Source: Phlebotomus papatasi (Eukaryota > Arthropoda > Insecta > Diptera > Psychodidae). Taken from it: 64,000 nucleotides of DNA. The stretch's first letter is position 1. Every line of letters starts with the position of its first letter. The notes beneath the pieces were generated by a model that ran no database searches, had not been told where the DNA came from, and saw nothing but the letters and a program-made list of their open reading frames with translations. The position numbers and the translations under genes were made by a program. This document shows, piece by piece, positions 56,446 through 64,000 of this stretch. The stretch covers positions 124,001 to 188,000 of the forward strand of contig NC_077222.1 of the NCBI RefSeq assembly GCF_024763615.1, in the 5' to 3' direction.

Positions 56446-57485
56446 TAGAGTACTAAAATTTCGTAATTTACAATTTTCTAGCTAGTTTTGCTCGAAAAAT
56501 TTAGAGATATAGGAGAGATAATTTAGTTTGGGTAAATTTGATGTCATAATCAATTTTAATTTTTCTAACAAAAGCATAAATCGATCCTTCTTACCAACTG
56601 GAAGGTATCTATTTTAATTACAAATTGCTTCATTTCAAATTATAACAGAGAAAATACCATCACATTCACATAAGTTTCTTAAACTTTTGCATATAGACAA
56701 CCAATACTCCAAGAAATTCCTTTTATTTCTCACCAAAATTTTACCAATCCATGCAATATAAATATGTGGGATTAAACAGCAGATGGCATTTATTTGAATT
56801 TATATAATTTTTCAGGTGTACTCAGTTTTCTTTTATCAAGATCAGACTCTGCTAAATTGCGATTGCAATTTGGCGAGTTTTCTACTGATGTCATTTTGGT
56901 AAATTTACGGGCAAATCCTTGCGGCAATCCAAAAGTTTCAAAATGCAAAACATCGAGATTTAATCCAGATTTTGTTGAAAAAATCAACAGCATTTCTTGC
57001 TGTCATCAATAAAATTCATTATTTATGCGTTATGTTAAAATTGATGATGACCATTATTGAGATGATTTTTTTGTAAGCCGCCAAAACATGAAATTTCATA
57101 AGAATTTCACAATACGGTTGTCTGCAAAGTTTCAATGTGGTAAAACACGGAAATATCTGGTATGCGGGATGAGGGCTTGTGGTTAATTTCATCTCAAGGA
57201 AAATATTGTTATTGTCACCTTCAGGTTAAAAACTAGAGGACGTTTCATGAGGTCTTCTGAATTATATTAGGGTTTATCAGTTTTAGGAAAATTATTCTAA
57301 GGTGAAACATTCCTACTGGATAATATAATATATAATATATAAACATATAATCACACAGACACACAGCCACGCACACACCCATACAGGTCGGGTGTTAAGT
57401 CCTGAGACTAGCCTTTAATAAAAAAAAATAAACGGTAGAATTTTAAATTATAATCGATAATGTAGTACTAGTCTTGGTTTGAATC
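56446..57485. other. AT-rich DNA, no gene seen
   Basis: A frame at 56794-57012 (72 codons) overlaps one on the other strand and has no domain. A short run of CACACAGACACACAGCCACG lies near 57353-57380. Confidence 0.4.
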
Positions 57486-57487
57486 TA

Positions 57488-58117
57488 CCCGTCAAATAAT
57501 TTCGTCAGATATCTTTAAGATTTCTGCAGAAAATATCTACACCTCTGCTGAAAATCTGCCGAGAAATCGGTAGATATTCCTACGAATTTTATTTGGGCTG
57601 TAGATATTTTGCCGATTTTCTGCAGATTTTTCTACATTCCAGACTTTTCAGACAGCTGTGTCAGAAAAGGTGGAATATTTTTCATTGATTTTTGTTTGCA
57701 AAATTCAATAGAGTTATTATTGGTAAAATCACAGTATTTATATAAAATAAAGAATTCTGCGACGCCGTGTTATAAGTAGAGAATAGTGAAGTAAAAACTT
57801 TAGGCAGAGTGTCGACCTAAATTTCGTGTTTTTGTATAATTTCATGGGCAATTCTTAAGAAATTAGTATTTTTGTCTTGAATCCTTTTACTCATCTAAAA
57901 TGTTTAATCGGTAATGCTTGTTAAGCAGAGCATACCATTTTCTTTGTAACTGCTGCAGTTTCTTGATAAATCAACAATATTTTTGTTGAGAAAATTGAGA
58001 CTATGCAGATTTTTTATGCAGAAATTCTGCCGATTTTCTCTGAATGTACTAGAATATACCGTTACAATTCAAAAAACATCCGAGTAAAATCGGCAGGTAG
58101 AGCAATGATTTGACGGG
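57488..58117. mobile_element. 630-bp TA-flanked element with TCTGCCGATTTTCT motifs
   Basis: CCCGTCAAATAATT at the left and its near-perfect inverse at the right (AATGATTTGACGGG), with TA at 57486-57487 and 58118-58119. Inside, variants of TCTGCCGATTTTCT/AGAAAATCGGCAGA recur at least six times in both orientations, clustered within 140 bases of each end. Such subterminal repeats are often transposase binding sites. The centre has no open frame. Confidence 0.65.
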
Positions 58118-58153
58118 TATTTTAACTTTAAGTTTCACTTCCATCTAGCAATT

Positions 58154-58190
58154 CTTTTTACTGCTTGAACCCAAAGAGAGAGCAGTTCAT
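58154..58190 (-). repeat. Tip of family A (3' end, minus strand)
   Basis: TTTTTACTGCTTGAACCCAAAGAGAGAGCAG is the reverse complement of the family A 3' terminus as in copy 3 (CTGCTCTCTCTTTGAGTTCGAGCAGTAAAA). Confidence 0.6.
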
Positions 58191-58230
58191 GCGAGTAATT
58201 TAAAGTAGGTGTGTCAGTGGTTTTATGAAA

Positions 58231-59470
58231 ATGGACAATCTTGAACATCGTGTGCTGTGATTAATTTCTTTGCAACAGAAGGTTTAAAGGTGACGGAATT
58301 TCATTCTAAGGGCAGAATCACATTGACAATAAAATGCTCGCCGTAGCCCCACTGAATTTCGTTAATTTACGTATTTTCGTTTCAATTCTTACGTAAATTT
58401 TTCATTACCGTGTTGCCTTATCTCATACTCGGTGGCACTATGTGAAAATAAAATTAAAAATATTGAAGAAATAAAACGAAAATAAGATAAACGGTGAGCA
58501 AAAAAACTGTAAGAAAAATTAATCATACAGTTTTTTTGCTCACCGTTTTTCGAATTTTCTTTTTATTTTTTCGATTTTCTTATATTATTATTTTCACATA
58601 GTGCCACCGAGTATGAGATAAGATAATACGGTAATCGACAATTTGCGTAAGAATTGCAACGAAAATGCGTACATTAACGAAATACGGTGAGCATATTACT
58701 GTCAATCTGATTCAGCCCTAAGATAGTAAAGGTTCTAGGGGATTATGCTCCTTGAAAAACAACGGTTTTGCCGTTAGGCTTTGGAGTTTCAAAATGATCG
58801 TGAATGTGTTGAAAGTGACCCATGCAGTGGACGTCCAAAAAGCGTTGTAATACCAGAAATTATTGTAAAAATCCATGTCATGATTTCTACAGATCCAAGT
58901 GTGACTATACATGAAATTCCTCATTCCATAGGTATTTCAACAGAGCGGGTACGATACATTGTGCATAAAGAATTACATATGAAAAAAAACTTCTTGGACA
59001 AGGTGCCGCACACACTGACAATGCATCAAAAGTCTGCTCGTAAACAAATTTCACAGCGTCATTTAGAACGTTTTAAGGAGAACAAAATTGTTTTTATTTG
59101 TCGATTTATTACTATTCTGAAACAGGAGCAATTGCAATGGACTGAAGAAGGGTGTTTGGCTCCAAAGCAAGTAAAACATGGAAAATCTGCAAAAAATGTT
59201 TTATGGTATCAGTTTTTTGGGATGCTAAAGAGTTTTGATTATTGAGTACTTTAAAAACAGTAAAAAAAAAATAACACGAAATATTATTATACCCTTTTAT
59301 ATAAATTAATTACAAAAATTCGCGAAAAAGATCTGAATTGAAGTAAATGAAAATCATTTTTCATCATAGCAATATACCGGTGCACAAGACTGTGTTAAAC
59401 ATGTCGAAATTTAAGGATTTGAAATATGAATTGCTTGTTCGTTTATACTCCATTCGCATTTATTTTTTTT
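58231..59470 (+). pseudogene. mariner (irritans-like) transposase pseudogene, split by a MITE
   Basis: The N-terminus MDNLEHRV (one-base frameshift) INFFATEGLKVTEFHS lies left of an inserted MITE (58310-58718) and continues after it with KIVKVLGDYAP, then a stop, then EFQNDRECVESDPCSGRP and VRYIVHKELHMKKNFLDKVP (family HTH region, SGRP and WVPxxL motifs). It goes on with ISQRHLERFKEN, then RFITI followed at once by WTEEGCLAPKQVKHGKSAKN: the segment that should carry the first catalytic Asp (TGDExW) is gone. The last recognisable part is KIIFHHSNIPVHKT (family DNAPVH; the second Asp is Ser) and SKFKDLKYELL. Several stops. A dead mariner; the inverted ends were not identified. Confidence 0.87.
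58310..58718. mobile_element. 409-bp Harbinger-type MITE, almost fully palindromic
   Basis: Ends GGGCAGAATCACATTGACAA and the reverse complement of GGGCTGAATCAGATTGACAG, flanked by TAA at 58307-58309 and 58719-58721. The arms stay complementary for about 200 bases (CTCGCCGTA, ACTCGGTGGCACTATGTGAAA, CGGTGAGCAAAAAAACTGTA) with only a small loop. A 3-base TWA duplication and GGGC-type ends fit PIF/Harbinger. It interrupts the mariner pseudogene: removing it with one TAA rejoins the mariner reading frame. No coding capacity. Confidence 0.9.
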
Positions 59471-59703
59471 ACCTAAACGTAAAATAACTCATATTCGAAA
59501 AAAATTGTAATATAACTAAGCTGTTTCATTCAGTCACATATATATATTACAGTTTCTAATCTGTCTTTTCAAAACACATATTGTTGTAAAATCGGTGGAC
59601 TCTTTGAAACTTTCGTCAAAATATTAAAATTTATTTATTGCAAACGCAAGTATAAGCCTTTTTCATTAATCTACCTTTTTCTATAAGGACAGGTTTTAAG
59701 TTT
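59471..59703. other. AT-rich DNA, no gene seen
   Basis: Probably the remaining, unrecognisable 3' part of the mariner copy, then AT-rich sequence. Confidence 0.3.
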
Positions 59704-59950
59704 TTCAATTTTTTTCAATTCAATTCAATTTATTCATCTCATTTTCATCTTTCTGTCCCCTTCCCATGCGGCCGTCGCCGTCTTAGCGTTGATTCCAACC
59801 TCTGGGATAAAACGATGGAAAATCCCTTCACTGGTTGTAATTCCGGATTCCAAAGGATACAGTGCACAAAAGAGGGTGCCAAATAGGTCATGACGTTCTT
59901 AAAATACCATAAGTGATCCTTTGATCCTTCATACATCATAAGCATTAACT
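59704..59950 (-). repeat. LINE-like 3' tail with AATTG repeat (best copy)
   Basis: On the minus strand: CTTTGGAATCCGGAATTACA, ACCAGTGAAGGGATTTTCC, TCAACGCTAAGACGGCGACG, GCCGCATGGGAAGGGG, and then AATAAATTGAATTGAATTGAA as the tail. Related fragments at 1128-1200, 18085-18160 and 41420-41605. A minus-strand frame of 66 codons spans it; it shows no reverse-transcriptase motif, so I read the segment as mainly 3' non-coding. Confidence 0.6.
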
Positions 59951-61320
59951 TAAAATGTCAGTGAAAATCTTCCGAAAATTTTCGTAATATTTCATAAGCT
60001 TGTCGAAAACACAATCTGTTACTTCATCTTTTTGAGAGAAAAATTGTCAGAGATAGAGGGAATATTTGAAGATATTAATTATGAATGTAAATAGTTAGAA
60101 GAGCAATTGTGGCATTGTTTGTTTATTGTAATAAATTTTCCTTAGGTCTCTTTCCATAGAAACCACAGAGGCGAACAAATAAGACGAAAAGCCACACTGT
60201 AATAATTTTTTCCAGTCATGACATTCATTTTCCCGCATTATGTTTTTGTCGTTTTTGTGTAACATTGTGGGGAAAAATTATTCTACAACATTCTCCGTGA
60301 ATTTTCCCTCAATGAATTATTATTTCCGCTCATTTGGCTGGTTGTCTTATCATATCTTCCAGAAAAAAAAATGGCTGAATGAGTTTGTCATGTGTTTTGA
60401 AAGGGGTATTATCTAAACCTAAAGTATGAAGTTGGTGTATTTTCGTAGCAAGAAAGTGAGATTTAGAGAAAATTACGGGTTTAGATTGGAAAAATATCTC
60501 AAAGCTTCGTATTTGTGAAAAAATCATGTTTAGGAATGACAAGTAAAATCCCCTGCAGATGAATTGGACTAAGAGAAATAGAGTCAATTGGAGTCCATTA
60601 GGAATTCCAGAGAAAGAATCAAAGGTTGCATGAATCACTAAGGGTAGGAGTCACAATGAGTTGTTGAGCTGTTAGAGGAATATACTAAAACCCCATCTTC
60701 CAGTTTCTGATTGAAATATATAAGCAAAATGAAATCATATTGATCCGAAAATAGGCTAGACATGTTCATATTGTATTCAATATCAAATGGGAATTGGAGT
60801 GGAAAAATACTAGAAGTTCTTGAACCCTCCTATTGTGGAAAGGAGCTTTGGATGAGCTTTTGCACAAATGAACAAAATATTCCTTTTCAATTTTCTCTCT
60901 ACATTCCGACGGTAGATCATGAATAAAACATCTCAGACAACTCCCTCTTCTTTTATTTCTGTAGATGGAGAAAACATTAGTGGGAGTCATCCCTCTGCTA
61001 TATGGATGCTCTTTCAACCCCTTAATGATATACTTTTCCTACAACCATTTTGAGATTTTGCTCTTTAGTCTACCTATCAATTTTCCAACTTGATAATGGG
61101 GTACACAGGGAGAATATGTTTCTATAAAAGAACTTAGCTCTTTGCTTGTGATTGAGTAATTTTTAGCGAAGGATAGCACTCAGAGAAATATTGCATTACA
61201 CTTAAGGCATTTTACACTTGAAGCAATAAACTGTCTAAGTATTCACGGTAAATTATAAATATTCATTATAAAATTCTATAAAATGGAAATAGTCATAATG
61301 AAGTCATTTTGAATCGAAAA
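59951..61320. other. No gene seen; unique block
   Basis: 60100-61060 is less AT-rich and apparently single-copy. Minus-strand frames at 60330-60638 and 60766-61017 (102 and 83 codons) have no recognisable domains. Confidence 0.4.
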
Positions 61321-61324
61321 TTAA

Positions 61325-61836
61325 CCCTTTAAGGACGAGACACTTTTCACTGACCGAAAATCAACAATGACAATGAAACCAATAGACAAAATGAGTGAAA
61401 CGTCTTATATCTAATCTTGGAGATACCAACATAATCTTTTTTGCTGTATTTTTGGCTTCTATGAATAAAGATAGGGACAGAAATAGCCTAAGAACTTAAG
61501 TAATTTTACTGACAATACCAATGAATGATAATTTTCACTCTAATTAAAAATATTATGTAAGAGTATTGTACTTTCAATTCCCAAAAGGCGTTTGCTGAAA
61601 TAAATTGAAAATATAAAAAAAAAATATATATAAAAATCATTTATTGGTGCACTCATTTGAAAATTCATCACTTTTGAGCTTAGATAATAGCAAATACTTG
61701 GAGATTGGCAAAAAGTATCCTAAATTCCTACAACCATCTACTTTACGATTACACACAAACATTAGAAAGAAATAACTTTAGGTAGTCAGGAAAAATTATC
61801 TTCTCTATGTATCAATGACAATTGTTCTTAAAAGGG
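61325..61836. mobile_element. TTAA-type MITE, about 510 bp
   Basis: TTAA at 61321-61324 is followed by CCCTTTAAGGACGAGACACT. The right end, reverse-complemented, reads ATTACCCTTTTAAGAACAATTGT: TTAA has decayed to ATTA. The right half is shared, inverted, with 55381-55740. Similar TTAA-CnCTTT ends occur at 11821-12776. No transposase frame is visible, so it is non-autonomous. Confidence 0.6.
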
Positions 61837-61839
61837 TAA

Positions 61840-62289
61840 TAGACTAATAGTGGTTCATTTCTGTGCAGCTCAGTCGAAATTTTTCAAAATTCGCGTTAAA
61901 AATGTGAATATTTTGTGAGGAAATGACTTCCTTTTAGATCATAAATCATACCTTGGGAATATTTATAAATTTTTGTGAACTTTTACTAACTTCCATACTG
62001 TATGTGTAATTAATATAGAAGTTGAGATATTTTTTGTGAATAACTATTTGATCAGTAAACAGGATTAGAGGTAGGTCGAATTAGTTTCCGGTATCCACAT
62101 AAATACAATTGATTTTTATTTTGAAAAAAAAAAAAGAAATCAAAAATGACAATACCATTATTTTATTCATTTTGCTTACCGCGAATAGGGGCGAAATGAT
62201 AACTTTTTAACACTACCGTATTGATAGTATCACTAATCTAAATCTGGTAGACTAAGTAGGACTTTTGTTCATTCATTGTTGAGCTATTT
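61840..62289. other. AT-rich DNA, no gene seen
   Basis: No repeat or frame of note. Confidence 0.4.
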
Positions 62290-62520
62290 CTTGTAATGAT
62301 TTTGAGAAAATGCGACTGTAGACAATTATTTACATTACTTACACGAAGCAGGTATAATTTAAATCTCTCAAAATCGATAGTCGATACTATCGTTATCATG
62401 TTACTCAAGTTTTTGACATTCTTCTCTGTCCTCAAAATTCAATACACAAACGATTTTGCACGCACTCTGAGTTCACTTCTAAAGAATCTCAGCTACCATA
62501 AATTTATCTAGGCTTATCAC
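62290..62520 (-). repeat. Dispersed repeat (minus), third copy
   Basis: Reverse-complemented: AGTGATAAGCCTAGATAAAT, then TTATGGTAGCTGAGATTCTT, AGTGAACTCAGAGTGCGTGC and further. It parallels 28155-28270 (GTCTAGATAAGCTTATGGTAGCTGAGATTCT) for about 100 bases. The extent beyond that is a guess. Confidence 0.45.
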
Positions 62521-64000
62521 TGGTTTTATATTCCGATCACCCAGATATCTGTATAATGTAAAAATGTCTGTGTTTGCTATATTTTTTTTTATTGTTTTTG
62601 CCATCAATAAGGTGTAATCAAGGTCGTTTTTCTTTATAACGTTTTTCTGAGTGTACCTACAATTACTCTCGACAGGAAATTGATGATGAAAAAGAGTCCC
62701 AATGAGTGCAATTGAATTCTAAAATTTATTGTTAGGTGTCAGGGGCAATGGCGTTGTGCAATTTCCAACCTCCAAGAAACACTAATTTATGCCCCTTGAT
62801 GCTCTTTCGCTTTTAATGGATATACTCTAGAGAAGTCCCATGATCCCATAATCTGCGCCAATGGATGCTTCACTTATCGACCTCATCGGAAGTCTCGTAC
62901 CCTCGTACCATTCGCGATTAATACAAGTGTTCATTGAAGACAATGCTAATGAATATGTTGAGAGACTCCTCTTGTACCATAATAAACCTGGTTTAAGGGG
63001 AAAAAAGTTACTTTCATCGGATTGTTCAGGTGTCAACCCTTGCAAGTTTTATTCCGAAAACTTGTGAAAAATAAACAACCCTTTTTTGAATGTGATTTGA
63101 GGAAGAGGAAAAGAAAACAGGCCCTACGATGATTTTATTATGAGAAATGCAAAATAATCCATCGTAAAGTGATGTCACACGACCTTGTCCAACAAAACAA
63201 TAAAATTCCAACAATAAAAGTGTGGTATGTGGAGGAGAGAAATCGTCACTCTCATTCATAAATGTCAACTTTATGGGCTGCTCTGAGGAGTTTTTGTCAC
63301 CCAAGTGCGATCATCTGTGATGACACTCCAAAGTGTCCAACCGGTGGAAATAGCGGCAGGAAAAAGTTCTTGGGGAAGTGCGGCCGCCGTAAATCATCCA
63401 AATAGAGAGACAATTTAATGGAGCCAATTGAAATGGTTGAAAACACCATTTCACCGGTAGTAAAGCACTTGTTTTGCTTTTTTTCTACTTAACCATCCAA
63501 CACCCCCGAAGATGCTTCACATGGCATGGCTTCAGATTTACAACTGTTTTATGCGATCGCATAAAAATGCTTTAGCTTCCTACTATATCCCTACTTCCAA
63601 AAGCTGCTCAAGTTCATTCTGACACTTCAAGCTTTTAGCTTTTCTTTTTAGCTTCTTGAAGGCGATTTAATTGCATTTTTCTCTTGGCCATTGATCATTA
63701 TTATTGTTGAATTATAGAGAATTCAGAAAATCAATTTATTTAAAGTTATATTTTGCTTTCAGTCCTTCGACTATTACTATTAGAATTCATTTAAATTAAG
63801 TGGTACATAAAATTTAGTATTAATAGTATGCTTTAAAAAATTGTACATAATTATCAAAGAAATTTTATAATTATTAAACAATGGGCTCATTTACATCGTC
63901 GCATTAGATTGAGATTTATTTAAATTTTCTCGATGTAAACGGCAAATCTAATACGACTTATTGTATCGAATTGGATTGGATTCAAACTGTTCCATTTGTC
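62521..64000. other. No gene seen; unique block to window end
   Basis: 62640-63680 is less AT-rich and looks single-copy. Overlapping frames on both strands (68-92 codons) carry no known motif. The last 300 bases are AT-rich. Confidence 0.4.

Noticed and set aside
1..64000. CRISPR arrays, bacterial operons, or rRNA genes
   Set aside because: No regularly spaced direct repeats, ribosome-binding-site-led gene runs, or rRNA motifs; the sequence is eukaryotic in character.

Overview
The window looks like gene-free DNA (intergenic, or the inside of very large introns) from an AT-rich animal genome. It is most likely an insect, perhaps a nematoceran fly. That guess rests on the kinds of mobile elements present (irritans-like mariner, Tc1 and pogo-like relics, TTAA-flanked piggyBac-type elements, a tRNA-derived SINE, non-LTR retrotransposon tails) and on the base composition; nothing here fixes the species. 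I found no convincing host protein-coding gene. The open frames are short, overlap on both strands, lack recognisable domains, or lie inside transposons. The only exon-like signal is a 68-base stretch at 39474-39541, and it is weak.

What the sequence does show is a dense record of nested transposition, with many insertions whose ends and target-site duplications (TSDs) can be read by eye. Left part (1-16 kb): a small TTA-flanked MITE (2425-2527); a large dispersed repeat, here called family A (4779-6136), which contains a foldback MITE and a hAT MITE with a perfect 8-base TSD; a TTAA-flanked MITE (9656-9892); a cluster of TTAA-type ends around copies of a 16-base palindrome (11821-12776); a pogo-like transposase scrap (14318-14543), a TA-flanked MITE (14671-14939) and a second family A copy. 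Middle (16-30 kb): two copies of a MITE built from CCCGAA-containing repeats, a tRNA-derived SINE with 12-base TSD, a MITE nested in another MITE (20727-21059), a family A copy with an internal 317-base tandem duplication, a cluster of inverted repeats (28530-28870), and a pogo-like TA-flanked MITE (29401-29827).

Right part (30-64 kb): a LINE 3' end (36460-36680); a 2.1 kb TA-flanked composite (41135-43245) that holds a LINE tail and an 894-base element whose 33-base perfect inverted ends begin like plant Stowaway MITEs; a palindromic foldback with a 15-base direct repeat and a hammerhead-like core (45914-46170); the best copy of the foldback MITE (47000-47516); a Tc1 transposase relic with a perfect hairpin at its deletion point (53252-53650); a fourth family A copy carrying a TTAA element; and a mariner pseudogene (58231-59470) split by a 409-base Harbinger-type MITE with a TAA duplication.

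Between these lie less AT-rich, apparently single-copy blocks (for example near 2.8-3.1, 13.0-13.5, 18.6-19.7, 22.5-24.6, 26.1-26.8, 30.5-31.7, 43.9-44.9, 47.5-48.8, 50.0-51.8 and 62.6-63.7 kb). They could be ancestral intron or intergenic DNA, possibly with regulatory elements, but no function can be read from one sequence. All transposase relics are broken; nothing in the window looks able to transpose by itself.
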